Shown here in pieces: positions 44,206-53,438 of a DNA stretch of 64,000 nucleotides. A program made the translations under genes and the position numbers. The notes beneath the pieces are model-generated. The model was not told where the DNA came from. It did not search any database and worked only from the letters and a program-made list of their open reading frames with translations. Source of the DNA: Thermodesulfobacteriota bacterium (GTDB taxonomy: Bacteria; Desulfobacterota; DSM-4660; Desulfatiglandales; Desulfatiglandaceae). Each line of letters opens with the position of its first letter. Within the stretch, counting starts at the first letter, position 1. The stretch covers positions 1-64,000 of the forward strand of contig JANQDY010000089.1 in the NCBI GenBank assembly GCA_028278625.1, given 5' to 3'.

Positions 44206-45087
44206 TCAATGGTAATTTGCAAGGATGGGTGCTTCCAGTGGTGTGTTTAAAAGTTTCATATAGAGATAGCATTTGCTGAGGAGCATAAAACTGATTTTCT
44301 GCCCGTAACGCTCCTTGTCTTCGTCAAGACTGTCAAAATTACCGCCGCCCTTTGAAATGACGAGATCGGCTTTTTGAAACGCTTCCTGAACCCCAAAGGC
44401 GCAGCGGGATATGCGGGTCCCCGGAAAAGGGCCGTCAATGCCGTTTTCCATGACATGGGCCACTTCTTCCATTTTCACGTCCCCCGCCTCCTTAAGGGTT
44501 ACGTCATTTAAGGTGGGCATGCTTCGGACCACGAACACCACGTCAAGGTCATACAGACCCTTGAGCACGCTGATCAGAAGTTTGTCCAATACGATTTCTC
44601 CCGCATTATCTGCGAAATAGACCAGGTGCCGTGTTCCACCAACTTGATCCTTGAAGGCTTGGAAATGTTTTTCGGAAAGGGGTTGTTCCATCCTTTCTTT
44701 TACAAAATCCACCAGCTTTTGAAAATCGAGTGAGATCATGATGTCGATGGCATTTCCCATGATTGCCAGTTTTACGGCGGCTTTGAGAGGGTCGCGAGAC
44801 TCCTCCACCATGCCTCTGAACGTGTCAAAACGCTCCAGAAGATAATGGTTTAACTTGGCCTTTTCTCTCCTTAAAGGATCTTTGTCCCCAAGCACCCGGT
44901 AGGTCTTTCGCATCACTTCCTCAACCACATCAGCACTGGTGATATCCCAGTCTTTTCCCCTGAGGGAAGGGATTTCAAGAACATCATCAAAAAGCCTCTT
45001 CACCTCCGGTTCGCCGAGTCCGGTTCTGCGAATGAATCCGAGGCACATCTTAAGGATGCAAGGAATGCAATCGGGGCCTATTTTCAA
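44206..45087 (-). CDS. DUF89 (ARMT1-like) metal-dependent phosphatase-family protein
   Basis: 293 residues from TTG 45087. The family opens KIGPDCIPCILKMCL and has the metal/phosphate motif YFADNAGEIVLDKLLI near 165 and ISKGGGNFDSL near 260, as in DUF89/ARMT1 damage-control proteins. TTG at 45087 has AGGAG 8 bases upstream (minus strand) and gives the typical N-terminus; an in-frame ATG at 45192 would add a hydrophobic 35-residue leader that homologues lack and would sit beside the divergent GntR promoter. Role: hydrolysis of damaged phosphometabolites (by family). Confidence 0.8.
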   Translation of the reverse strand: MKIGPDCIPCILKMCLGFIRRTGLGEPEVKRLFDDVLEIPSLRGKDWDITSADVVEEVMRKTYRVLGDKDPLRREKAKLNHYLLERFDTFRGMVEESRDPLKAAVKLAIMGNAIDIMISLDFQKLVDFVKERMEQPLSEKHFQAFKDQVGGTRHLVYFADNAGEIVLDKLLISVLKGLYDLDVVFVVRSMPTLNDVTLKEAGDVKMEEVAHVMENGIDGPFPGTRISRCAFGVQEAFQKADLVISKGGGNFDSLDEDKERYGQKISFMLLSKCYLYMKLLNTPLEAPILANYH

Positions 45088-45207
45088 TTTGGCATCTCCT
45101 GTTCTTGAAATACTGATTTCGCAGGCCCCGAAACATAGCATCCCTCCCGCCATTAATAAAGGACAAAGAAGCAAAAACAGATGGCCACACAAATGTGAAA
45201 TTATCCA

Positions 45208-45236
45208 TTGACAAATAAAAGGACTTAATATAGTAA
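45208..45236 (+). promoter_or_regulatory. Promoter of the GntR gene
   Basis: TTGACA at 45208-45213, 17-base spacer and TAGTAA at 45231-45236 (or TATAGT at 45229-45234 with a 15-base spacer). The -35 is consensus, the -10 weak; the GntR operator next to it would block RNA polymerase. Confidence 0.5.
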
Positions 45237-45247
45237 TGGTAATACCA
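45237..45247 (+). promoter_or_regulatory. GntR/FadR-type operator TGGT-AAT-ACCA
   Basis: TGGTAATACCA at 45237-45247 is a perfect palindrome and fits the FadR-subfamily operator TGGT-N3-ACCA exactly. It abuts the putative -10 element and is 18 bases before the GntR start codon, indicating autoregulation, and control of the catabolic genes that follow. Confidence 0.68.
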
Positions 45248-45265
45248 AAAAATGGAGGGTCATTG

Positions 45266-46024
45266 ATGTTTCAACCATATAAAGGCCGAAGGGCTTTTGA
45301 AGATATTGCAGAACAGATCAAGGCCGCCATCCTGAGCCGCAAGTTGAGCAGCGGGGACCGGCTTCCTTCAGAGCGTGATTTGGCCGGCCAGTTTCAGGTG
45401 GGCCGCGTAACCATTCGAGAGGCCTTACGTACTCTTGAGACCATGGGAATGATAGAGGTCAGAAAAGGGAGCGGAGGCGGCGCTTTCGTAAGAATGGCCG
45501 ATCCGGATGTCATGGCATCCATGATTATGGACAGGCTTCAGCTGGAAGGGACGACCCATGATGAGTTTGTGGAGGCCAGGGTTGGGATTGAAAGCGCCAT
45601 TATCAGCGCTGTCATAAAGCATGCGGACGGAGAAGATCTGAATCTGATTCGTCAGGACATCGAACAGTCAAAGGAAATTTTGGGCCCTGAGCATGCGGAA
45701 GAAGTGGTTGCCAGGATGATTGGGTTCCATATCCTTTTGGGAGAGGCATCCCACAATTTTCCCTACAAGATGATTATTCGGTTCATGATGCAGTGGGCTA
45801 CCAGAAAGCTTAAGAACTGGGTCCCCTCAAAGGAAGAACAGGAGTACTCCTGCCAATCCCACATGGAAATCTATGAAGCCATTCACGCAAGAGATGAGCG
45901 TCTGGCCCGCCAACTAATCAGGGAACACGCTGAAAATACGGGAAGAATTGTGCTGAAGCACTCCGATGCACCCATGTGGCGGTTTGCTGAGAGCGCTCAT
46001 ACGGGCGGTTTGCCAGCCGCTTAA
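45266..46024 (+). CDS. GntR-family (FadR subfamily) transcriptional regulator
   Basis: 252 residues. N-terminal winged helix (SGDRLPSERDLAGQFQVGRVTIREALRTLETMGMIEVRKGSGGGAF pattern, residues about 28-72) and an all-helical FCD effector domain with metal-binding His residues (for example FHILLGEASHN and the later HAEN). GGAGG before ATG 45266. Immediately upstream of the aryl-acetyl-CoA oxidation genes, so an acyl-CoA or aromatic acid in that pathway is the likely effector. Confidence 0.9.
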   Translation: MFQPYKGRRAFEDIAEQIKAAILSRKLSSGDRLPSERDLAGQFQVGRVTIREALRTLETMGMIEVRKGSGGGAFVRMADPDVMASMIMDRLQLEGTTHDEFVEARVGIESAIISAVIKHADGEDLNLIRQDIEQSKEILGPEHAEEVVARMIGFHILLGEASHNFPYKMIIRFMMQWATRKLKNWVPSKEEQEYSCQSHMEIYEAIHARDERLARQLIREHAENTGRIVLKHSDAPMWRFAESAHTGGLPAA

Positions 46025-46073
46025 ATGATGGGCTGAGAAATAGAGACACTTTTGGTTTTGGAGGCGACGGTCA

Positions 46074-46985
46074 ATGGTGAAACCGTATCTCTGGATGGTT
46101 GATTTTTCACCCCAAAGGGAATGGATTGAAGGAAAGGGCGTGTTTCTCTGGCTGGCTTTCTTTTTCTCTGAGGTGGGCGCAGGGTTATACATGGTTTCCC
46201 TTTTTCTGGGATTTTGGGGGGGCTCTCTTGCAGGTTGGCTCGCATGTGCGGTTCTTGGCGGCGGGCTCCATATGGTTTACTTGGGAAGGCCCGGCCGTGC
46301 GTGGCGGTCCATCCTGAGACCTTTAACATCGGAGTTGAGTCGGGGCATCATCCTGATGGGGCTTTTTCTCGGACTGGCGGCGTTTCAACTCGCACCCGGT
46401 CTTCATAACGGTCTGCCCTGGGCGGGTGATGGCCTGTTCTTAAAAATCCTCTTGAGCGTTCTGGGGTTTTTCGTCATCACCCACGGTTTCATGACCTTGA
46501 GTTTTATGAAAGCGGTACCGTTTTGGAGTTCAGGGAACATGCCCCTGCTTTCATTAACATCGGGCATTTGGGTCGGTTCACAGGCCGCCACGGCCTTCGC
46601 CATGTGGCTGGGTCATTTCAACTTGGTGGTGATCCTTGAGCCGGCAAGCAGATGGTTTCTGTTCAGCTATCTCCTTTTGATCATTTTTCTCATCTTGACC
46701 ACGTTTCATGGGTCCATGGCTTCCCGACGGTCCGCGGAAATCCTGTTGAAGGGAGAATTGGCGCCGATGTTTCATGGGGGAGTGATCGGCATTGGGTCGG
46801 TGATTCCATTGATCATCACGCTCTATCTTTATGCAAATTCTTTGGGATCGCCCGAAGGCTTGCTCTGGCTGAGGGTTTTATGCGTTTTAACCGGCGATCT
46901 GGTGTTGCGGTACTGCATTTTAAAGGCAGGCAGATATATGCCCTTGATACATTCAAACACCCTCGGCGGGAGCAATTCCCCATGA
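46074..46985 (+). CDS. NrfD/PsrC-type membrane anchor (PadD-like)
   Basis: 303 residues, about eight membrane segments, NrfD/PsrC/DmsC type. It starts the run NrfD-like, PsrB-like, 2-oxoacid oxidoreductase, PsrA-like. In phenylacetyl-CoA:acceptor oxidoreductase (PadBCD) the third subunit is a membrane anchor of about this size, which would pass electrons from the Mo enzyme to the quinone pool. GGAGG lies upstream of ATG 46074. The start is 49 bases after the GntR stop, likely the same transcript. Confidence 0.8.
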   Translation: MVKPYLWMVDFSPQREWIEGKGVFLWLAFFFSEVGAGLYMVSLFLGFWGGSLAGWLACAVLGGGLHMVYLGRPGRAWRSILRPLTSELSRGIILMGLFLGLAAFQLAPGLHNGLPWAGDGLFLKILLSVLGFFVITHGFMTLSFMKAVPFWSSGNMPLLSLTSGIWVGSQAATAFAMWLGHFNLVVILEPASRWFLFSYLLLIIFLILTTFHGSMASRRSAEILLKGELAPMFHGGVIGIGSVIPLIITLYLYANSLGSPEGLLWLRVLCVLTGDLVLRYCILKAGRYMPLIHSNTLGGSNSP

Positions 46986-47037
46986 GCATGAGAAGTGTCT
47001 GCTGCCGGAGGGAGCGTATCATCAGGAGGCTGATGTT

Positions 47038-47694
47038 ATGAAGCGATGGGGGATGGTGATCAACCTGCACACCTGTATTGGATGCTACAACTGCATGATA
47101 TCATGCAAGCAGGAGCATTTTCTCCCACCCCATGTCTTCTTTTCAAGGGTCCTTGTGGGAGAAATGGGAACCTATCCCGCGGTTCTGAAATTGGTATACC
47201 CGGTACTCTGTAACCATTGTGAAGATCCGCCTTGTGTGGGAGTTTGTCCAAGCGGCGCAACGCGTAAAAGAGAAGACGGCATCGTCTCTGTGGATCCGAC
47301 GGCCTGTATCGGATGCAGAAGCTGCCTCATCGCCTGTCCATACCAACAAAGGACTTATCTGGGAGAAACCCATGAGGAATATTTTCCCGGACAGGGATTG
47401 ACCCCCTACGAAGAGGCGGGAAGGGAACTCTCCAAAAAAGAGAAAGGGACCGTCGTGAAGTGCGACTTCTGCACCGATATCGTGGACATGGGATTGGAAA
47501 AAGGCCTCATCCCCGGAGCGGACCGGGAAGCGACCCCGGCCTGTGTAAAGGCCTGTCCGGTACATGCAAGGCATTTCGGAGATCTCAATGATCCGGAAAG
47601 CGACGTGTCTGAAATGATTCGTAACAAAAAAGCGATCCCCTTACGCCCCGAATACGGCACAGACCCTTCTGTTTTCTATATCAGTACCGGTTAA
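47038..47694 (+). CDS. PsrB/DmsB-type four-cluster ferredoxin subunit (PadC-like)
   Basis: 218 residues with four Cys groups: CIGCYNCMISCK, CNHCEDPPCVGVCP, CIGCRSCLIACP and a later CDFC...CVKACP, the standard layout for [4Fe-4S] electron transfer in CISM complexes. It connects a bis-PGD catalytic subunit (50732-53428) to the NrfD-like anchor. No Tat or Sec signal; the complex would face the cytoplasm unless carried by a partner, and no partner here shows a Tat signal. AGGAGG upstream. Confidence 0.85.
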   Translation: MKRWGMVINLHTCIGCYNCMISCKQEHFLPPHVFFSRVLVGEMGTYPAVLKLVYPVLCNHCEDPPCVGVCPSGATRKREDGIVSVDPTACIGCRSCLIACPYQQRTYLGETHEEYFPGQGLTPYEEAGRELSKKEKGTVVKCDFCTDIVDMGLEKGLIPGADREATPACVKACPVHARHFGDLNDPESDVSEMIRNKKAIPLRPEYGTDPSVFYISTG

Positions 47695-47781
47695 GCGCCC
47701 ATCGAAATGGTGGCGGTTCAAAGGGTTATGAACAAAAGGCTCGGAACGGGAAAAGACCCGATAGGAGTGAGGGTGTAAACC

Positions 47782-48603
47782 TTGATTGAAATCAGATTTC
47801 ACGGACTGGGAGGACACGGTGCAGTGGTGGCTTCCAAATTTCTGGCTGAGGCCGCCACCAGGAGCGGTTATCATGCACAGTCCTTCGCTTCATACGGTGC
47901 TTTGAGGCGGGGGGGGAAAGTGGAGAGCTATGTGCGTATTTCGGAAAAAGCCGTCCGGCCCCATTGCAAGCTCTATGAACCGGACTGTCTGGTACTGATG
48001 GACGAAGTGTTTGTGCAAGATGCATCGGCGCTTTCCGGATTAAAAAGCTCAGGGAGCATCCTCATCAACAGCGGCAAAGTGCCATGGGATTTTTCCGGGC
48101 TTGCCGAATTCAAAGTGCATGCGGTGGATGCCTACCGGATCGCCAAAGAAAACGGGCTGCTCCTACCGGGCGGCATGCCTGCCATTAATACCGCCCTCCT
48201 GGGTGCCTTGACCGCGCTGTTGGATCTGATACCGCTTGGGGAACTGGCATCGGTTATTCATGAACAAACACCGAAACCGGAATTAAACGTGGCGTGTGCC
48301 GAAAAAGGGTATGAGCGGGTCATCTCCATGTCAGGGCAAGGGGGATTGGGGCGTGATATGCTCGGAAATGCAAAAAAAAAAGATGAATCCACCACCGGGC
48401 CCTATCCTGTTTACGACCTTGAAAGGATGAACAAATGTCACCGGTGCCAGATATGTTATATGGTGTGCCCAAGTCTGGCCATCACCTTCTTATCGGCGCC
48501 CTTCACGCTGTCCGTGATGCAGTCCGTCTGTACCCGTTGCGGCATCTGCATCCAAGAATGTCCCAGGAATGCCATATTCTGGGGAGGGGGCGGTCGTGAT
48601 TAA
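47782..48603 (+). CDS. 2-oxoacid:ferredoxin oxidoreductase gamma-delta fusion (PadEF-like)
   Basis: 273 residues: gamma domain (GLGGHGAVVASKFLAEAA at 8-25; SYGALRRGG motif) fused to a dicluster ferredoxin (CHRCQICYMVCP at about 214-225; CTRCGICIQECP at about 250-261). In Azoarcus/Thauera phenylglyoxylate oxidoreductase these are separate PadE and PadF; here they are one chain. TTG 47782 is the apparent start, with GAGGG/AGGAG upstream. The C-terminus overlaps the next gene's GTG start (GGAGG just upstream). Confidence 0.8.
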   Translation: MIEIRFHGLGGHGAVVASKFLAEAATRSGYHAQSFASYGALRRGGKVESYVRISEKAVRPHCKLYEPDCLVLMDEVFVQDASALSGLKSSGSILINSGKVPWDFSGLAEFKVHAVDAYRIAKENGLLLPGGMPAINTALLGALTALLDLIPLGELASVIHEQTPKPELNVACAEKGYERVISMSGQGGLGRDMLGNAKKKDESTTGPYPVYDLERMNKCHRCQICYMVCPSLAITFLSAPFTLSVMQSVCTRCGICIQECPRNAIFWGGGGRD

Positions 48604-49810
48604 GGTCCTCACCGGAAACGAAGCAGCTGCCTATGGGGCACTTCTCTGCCGACCTGATGTGGTTTGTGCCTACCCCATCACTCCCCAATCCCAAATTCCG
48701 GAAAAGCTGGCTTCTTTTCACGCACAGGGTTTGCTTAGGGGCCGGTTTGTGAATGTGGAATCGGAAATGGCGGCACTGGGGTATGTCACGGGTGGCGCCA
48801 TTGGCGGGGCGAGGGTCTTCACTGCAACATCTTCCCAAGGTCTTGCCTGGATGCATGAAGGCCTTCACTGGGCCGCCGGCGCTCGTCTTCCCATTGTCAT
48901 GGTAAACGTGAACAGACCCCTCGGCGCACCCTGGAACCTCACTTGCGATCAGATCGACAGCCTTTCCCAGAGGGATACGGGATGGATGCAGTTCTATTGC
49001 GAAACCAACCAGGAAATACTCGATACGGTGATTCAGGCCTACAAAATTTCCGAAACCTTGTCGCTCCCTTCCATGGTCTGCCTGGATGGGGTGTACCTCT
49101 CCTATCTGTCCGAAACGGTCCATGTCCCGGATCAGGCGTTGGTGGACCAATATCTCCCGCCACTCAATCCCGGTTACAAATTAAACGGGGGCGGCTGGAA
49201 ACTCTACGATATTTTCTTGCCGGATCAGAACCCGCACTCGGGAGATCTCATGGAGGACCGCTACCTGTTGCACAAGCGGGAATCTCAATGCCTATCAACC
49301 GCCATCTTCTGTGGTGAAGCGTTTAAAAAGATTTTTGGCCGCGAATATGCGCCGGTGGAAGAATACCGATGCCGGGACGCGGAAACGATTCTGGTCATGA
49401 CGGGTAGTGCGGTGGGGACGGCAAGAGACGTGATCGACCGTCTGCGTGGAGAAGGCCGCTCCATAGGTCTTTTAAAAATAAAGATGTTTCGACCGTTTCC
49501 GAAGAAAACAATTGGGGAAAAACTGAAAGGGAAGAAAAAGGTGGCGGTGATCGAAAGAGATCTCTCGCCCGGCCAGGGGGGGATTTTCTGTCAGGAATTA
49601 AAGTGGGCCTTGTACGATCTCCCCCATGCGCCACAGGTATATGGTCTGATCAGCGGACTGGGAGGCGCGGACATCACTCCCGATCTGATTACCAAGGCGG
49701 CGCGATACGTGATGAATTCCAAAAAATGCCCTGATGAGGCGGTCTGGCTGGGCCTGCCCAAAAGGAAGCGTCCCGATGCCTACGACGAATCAGTCATTAC
49801 GATACAGTGA
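48596..49810 (+). CDS. 2-oxoacid:ferredoxin oxidoreductase alpha subunit (PadG-like)
   Basis: 404 residues. Alpha-chain motifs: AYPITPQSQIPEKLA (35-49), NVESEMAALGYVTGGA, TSSQGLAWMHEGLH and the C-terminal FRPFPKKTIGEKLKG / VIERDLSPGQGG region. GTG 48596 with GGAGG upstream, overlapping the gamma-delta gene by 8 bases. The size is closer to the 3-domain (pyruvate/phenylglyoxylate) type than to KorA (358 aa) encoded at 1415-2491, so the two systems are distinct. Confidence 0.85.
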   Translation: MIKVLTGNEAAAYGALLCRPDVVCAYPITPQSQIPEKLASFHAQGLLRGRFVNVESEMAALGYVTGGAIGGARVFTATSSQGLAWMHEGLHWAAGARLPIVMVNVNRPLGAPWNLTCDQIDSLSQRDTGWMQFYCETNQEILDTVIQAYKISETLSLPSMVCLDGVYLSYLSETVHVPDQALVDQYLPPLNPGYKLNGGGWKLYDIFLPDQNPHSGDLMEDRYLLHKRESQCLSTAIFCGEAFKKIFGREYAPVEEYRCRDAETILVMTGSAVGTARDVIDRLRGEGRSIGLLKIKMFRPFPKKTIGEKLKGKKKVAVIERDLSPGQGGIFCQELKWALYDLPHAPQVYGLISGLGGADITPDLITKAARYVMNSKKCPDEAVWLGLPKRKRPDAYDESVITIQ

Positions 49811-50696
49811 TCGAGAGTTCATAAAACCGCCCCATGGATTCTGTCCGGGTTGCGGCGTCGCTCTGGCCCTACGGTATTTTCTGAAGGGTGTGGGAGACCG
49901 GGTTGTGCTGGTGACGCCTCCGGGATGCTCGGCTCCCAGCATCTCCTTTCCAAGGCCGAGTCTGGTGGGGGAGGACGGGCTCATGGATGTGATCCATTCC
50001 CCTTTCGGATCATCCGTCATTTTTGCGGCCGGGATCAAGTCGGCCTTGGAGGCAAGAGGGAACAAAACAACCCAAGTCGTGGCCTGGGCCGGCGACGGTG
50101 CCACCTTTGATATCGGGTTCGGTGCCGTTTCCGCTGCGGCCCAGCGCAATGAGAACATCATCTATGTTTGTTATGACAACGAAGCGTATATGAACACGGG
50201 AAATCAGAGAAGCGGATCCACCCCCGAAGGTTCTTTCACCACCACCGCCGTCGGCACAGACGGTGCCGAAAACGGCGAAAAGGATCTTCTCTGGATCATG
50301 ATGGGTCACCATGTCCCCTATGCTGCAACAGCCACCATCGCCTACCCGGACGATCTCATGGCCAAAGCCCGCAGGGCTGCGGGGGCAAAAGGCTTCCGCC
50401 TCCTTCATGTCCTGACGCCCTGTGTCCCGGGGTGGAAATACCAGCCCCATTTGACGGTCAAACTCTCCAGACTGGCTGTCCGAACGGGACTTTTTCCGTT
50501 GGCGGAGTACGAGGGGAAGACCGGGCTGACCCTGAAGAGAAGGGACCGGAAGAGACCCCTGGAAGCGTACGTTCGACTGCAGGGCCGTTTCAAGGGGATG
50601 AATGAAAAGGATATTGAGAAATGGGCAGCCAAAATTGAGCGGCGCTGGGAAAGGTTGACAAGGGTTTCGGGAATTTCCGGCAACCCATCACCCTGA
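49776..50696 (+). CDS. 2-oxoacid:ferredoxin oxidoreductase beta subunit (PadI-like)
   Basis: 306 residues, TPP-binding chain. HGFCPGCGVALALRYF at N-terminus, TPPGCSAPS, and the TPP motif AGDGATFDIGFGAVSAAAQRNENIIYVCYDNEAYMNTG near 105-140 with the canonical DNEAYMNTG metal site. ATG 49776 has AAGGA upstream and overlaps the alpha gene by 35 bases. With 47782 and 48596 it forms a four-domain enzyme converting an arylglyoxylate (or other 2-oxoacid) to aroyl-CoA. No PadH-like NAD reductase is present, so ferredoxin is the probable acceptor. Confidence 0.88.
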   Translation: MPTTNQSLRYSDREFIKPPHGFCPGCGVALALRYFLKGVGDRVVLVTPPGCSAPSISFPRPSLVGEDGLMDVIHSPFGSSVIFAAGIKSALEARGNKTTQVVAWAGDGATFDIGFGAVSAAAQRNENIIYVCYDNEAYMNTGNQRSGSTPEGSFTTTAVGTDGAENGEKDLLWIMMGHHVPYAATATIAYPDDLMAKARRAAGAKGFRLLHVLTPCVPGWKYQPHLTVKLSRLAVRTGLFPLAEYEGKTGLTLKRRDRKRPLEAYVRLQGRFKGMNEKDIEKWAAKIERRWERLTRVSGISGNPSP

Positions 50697-50731
50697 ATCG
50701 GGATGTATTGGAAAATGCCCCGGAGGAGATG

Positions 50732-53428
50732 ATGAAGAAGGATAGGATCACGGAGGACCGCTGGCTTAAGACACAGTGCGGAAGGTGCTACGGCCAGTGC
50801 GGCATCCAGGTTCGAAGGATCAATGGTGTGGCTGTCAAGATCGAGGGGGTTCCGGAGACCACACTGGGCTCGGAAGGAGGGACGTGCGGCAAGGGGAGTG
50901 CCGGCATTCAGGTGCTTTACGATCCCAACCGTTTGAACAGACCCCTTCGAAGAACCAACCCGGAAAAAGGTCTCCATGCGGATCCCAAATGGAAAGAGAT
51001 TTCCTGGGAAGAAGCCTTGGACGAGATCGCGGCCAGGGTCAAAAAGGTCAAAGAAAAGGATCCCCGAAGAATCTTCATACAGGGGACCACGTGCCGGGTC
51101 ATGCGGAATACCACCGATTTTCTATTTCCCATGACCGTGGGACTATCCACTCCCAAAGGATCCCCCTGTGTCTGGCCCGGGGGCGGGGGGCTTCACTGCG
51201 GTAATGGGGCCCACGAAAACACCGGGATGGTTCATGCGTCATGGTCTCATGTGCCCGACTTCAAGCAGTGCAATTATGCCATCTATTTTGGCGCAAACAA
51301 AGGGTCCGGGTCCGGGCATTCCGCCATGATTACGGCCCGGCTGGCGGCGGAAGCCCGGTCACGGGGTATGAAATTCGTTGTTTTTGACCCCATGGCGAAT
51401 TTCAGCGGGGGAAAAGCCAGTGAATGGATCCCGATCCTTCCCGGAACGGATGGTGCCGTCTGCCTGGCCATCGCCAATATCATCGTCAACCGGATTGGGG
51501 GATATGACGAGGCGTATCTGGCCTTGAAAACCAACGGCCCTTATCTCATCGGGCCGGACGGTCGATATGTGAGGCAAAAAGAGAGGAGAAAGACGCCTTT
51601 AACGGTGCCGGGGCATTTCAATATGGGGGCGCCCAAACCGGTGGTGGGCGAAGACGATTCCAACAAACCCCTAATTTGGGATTCAGCGGACGGCAGGGCC
51701 AAAGTATATGATGATCCCACCATCAAAGAATACGCGCTATACGGTGAATACGTGGTGAACGGCGTAAAGTGCCATCCCTCCTTCCAACTGCTGAAAGACC
51801 ATTTGAAGACCTATACGGCGGAATACGCATCCGAGGTGAGCACGGTTCCGGCCCGCACCATTGATCGAGTGGCCCATGAGTTCCTTGATGCGGCGCGAGT
51901 CGGCAGCACCATTACCATCCAGGGTCACGAACTTCCCTACAGGCCTGCCTCCGCCGTGCTGTTCCGCGGCGGGGAAGGACATGAAAATTCACACCACACC
52001 TGCCTGGCTGTTTCCACACTCAACGCCATTGTGGGCAACTGTGATGTGCCGGGGGGGACCCTGGGCTGGCCTGCCCGGTCTCTGGGGTTCCCCGAAACCG
52101 GGCGTCTGAAATTCGAACCTTACAAGGGCGTGGACGGAATGATCGAAACGGACTACTTCTTTACACGGCTTCATGGGCCCTGGCCTCCCCATTTGCCCCA
52201 TAAAGCGGCGGATCCATCGTTACAGAATATCTTCACCCTTGCGCCTTTCACCTTTGTGTACGGTTCCAGCGACCAGGAAAAGCTATGGAAGAAAGTGGGC
52301 GTGGACCACCGATTTGAGGTCATGTTCAGCTATGGATGCAATTCCATCATGAGCCTGGCCAATCCGTATGTCACCGCCGAAACCGTCAAGAAGATACCTT
52401 TTGTGGTGGTATTTGAGCTGTTCAACACCGAACTGACGGAAGGGTTCGCGGACATCGTGCTGCCAGACACCAGCTATCTTGAGGAGTCCTCCTGGGCCGA
52501 AGGGTATGCTTTCAATTTCAACCATGCTTTCGGAATGGATGACTGGTGTTATCACGTTCAACAGCCGGTGATCCAGCCGCCCGAGGAAAGAAGAAGCACC
52601 GTTACGGTGGTGAGGGAAATTCTGGACCGGGTGGGCGGCACGCCGGCTGCAAACGCCTTTTACAACTTCTTCTGCGAATTCAATGAAAACAATCGCCTGA
52701 AGTCGGATGAAATCCCTTCCCAACCGGAAATGTGCGACCGGGTTCTGAAACATTTTTTCGGGCAGGATTACGGCTGGGAATATTTTAAAAAGCACGGGTT
52801 TATCAGATGGCCCAAAAAGGTGGAAGAGGCCTATTGGCGCTATTTCATCGATGCAAGGCATCCCATCTATCTTGAGTACCTGGTTGAAATCGGGGAGAAG
52901 GTCAAGGAGATCACGGAGGATGCGCGCATTGCGCTTCGTATGGAGCAGTATACGCCGCTGATCAGCTGGTTTCCCTGTTCCATTCACCGGGAAAAAGACC
53001 CCGCTTTCGATCTCTTCTGCTTTTCCTACAGGGATATCGTTCATACGGGTTCCCATACCATGGAGCAGCCGTGGCTGGACGAGGCCAGCCACATGAATCC
53101 CTATACCTACAACATCACCATCAATAGGGCGACGGCGAGAAAAAGGGGGTTGAAGGATGGGGATATCATTGAACTGGAATCACCCAGCGGCGGCAAGGTT
53201 CGGGGCCCTTTGAAGCTTATGGAAGGGCAGCATCCACAGACCATGGGTATTGCCGCCTGCAGCGGGCACTGGGCCAGGGGAATGCCCATTGCAAAAGGGA
53301 AAGGGACGAATTTTGATACCCTTATGGCCAATGACCTGGAACATGTGGATCCCATCAGCCTGAACATTGAGACAGCCGCAAGGGTGAGGCTTCGCAGGGT
53401 GCCAAAGGGGAAATGGTCGGGGAAGTGA
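50732..53428 (+). CDS. Molybdenum bis-PGD oxidoreductase catalytic subunit (phenylacetyl-CoA:acceptor oxidoreductase PadB-like)
   Basis: 898 residues of the DMSO-reductase superfamily. An N-terminal CGRCYGQC...GGTCGKG group binds [4Fe-4S]; the substrate-side region has WPGGGGLHCGNGAHENTG, and C-terminal domain 4 (FSYRDIVHTGSHTMEQPWL, then NRATARKRGLKDGDIIELESPSG) binds the pterin dinucleotides. Size and the accompanying PsrB- and NrfD-like genes fit PadB (about 99 kDa), which oxidises phenylacetyl-CoA to phenylglyoxylate by four electrons; the adjoining 2-oxoacid oxidoreductase and the PaaK-like ligase strengthen that. Resorcinol hydroxylase or pyrogallol transhydroxylase-type activity cannot be excluded. 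No Tat signal. ATG 50732 is five bases after GGAGG. Confidence 0.78.
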   Translation: MKKDRITEDRWLKTQCGRCYGQCGIQVRRINGVAVKIEGVPETTLGSEGGTCGKGSAGIQVLYDPNRLNRPLRRTNPEKGLHADPKWKEISWEEALDEIAARVKKVKEKDPRRIFIQGTTCRVMRNTTDFLFPMTVGLSTPKGSPCVWPGGGGLHCGNGAHENTGMVHASWSHVPDFKQCNYAIYFGANKGSGSGHSAMITARLAAEARSRGMKFVVFDPMANFSGGKASEWIPILPGTDGAVCLAIANIIVNRIGGYDEAYLALKTNGPYLIGPDGRYVRQKERRKTPLTVPGHFNMGAPKPVVGEDDSNKPLIWDSADGRAKVYDDPTIKEYALYGEYVVNGVKCHPSFQLLKDHLKTYTAEYASEVSTVPARTIDRVAHEFLDAARVGSTITIQGHELPYRPASAVLFRGGEGHENSHHTCLAVSTLNAIVGNCDVPGGTLGWPARSLGFPETGRLKFEPYKGVDGMIETDYFFTRLHGPWPPHLPHKAADPSLQNIFTLAPFTFVYGSSDQEKLWKKVGVDHRFEVMFSYGCNSIMSLANPYVTAETVKKIPFVVVFELFNTELTEGFADIVLPDTSYLEESSWAEGYAFNFNHAFGMDDWCYHVQQPVIQPPEERRSTVTVVREILDRVGGTPAANAFYNFFCEFNENNRLKSDEIPSQPEMCDRVLKHFFGQDYGWEYFKKHGFIRWPKKVEEAYWRYFIDARHPIYLEYLVEIGEKVKEITEDARIALRMEQYTPLISWFPCSIHREKDPAFDLFCFSYRDIVHTGSHTMEQPWLDEASHMNPYTYNITINRATARKRGLKDGDIIELESPSGGKVRGPLKLMEGQHPQTMGIAACSGHWARGMPIAKGKGTNFDTLMANDLEHVDPISLNIETAARVRLRRVPKGKWSGK

Positions 53429-53438
53429 GGAGAGGACC

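Noticed and set aside
45088..45192. Signal-peptide-like leader on the DUF89 protein
   Set aside because: A TTG with AGGAG at 45087 gives the normal family N-terminus; the leader would run into the divergent promoter region.
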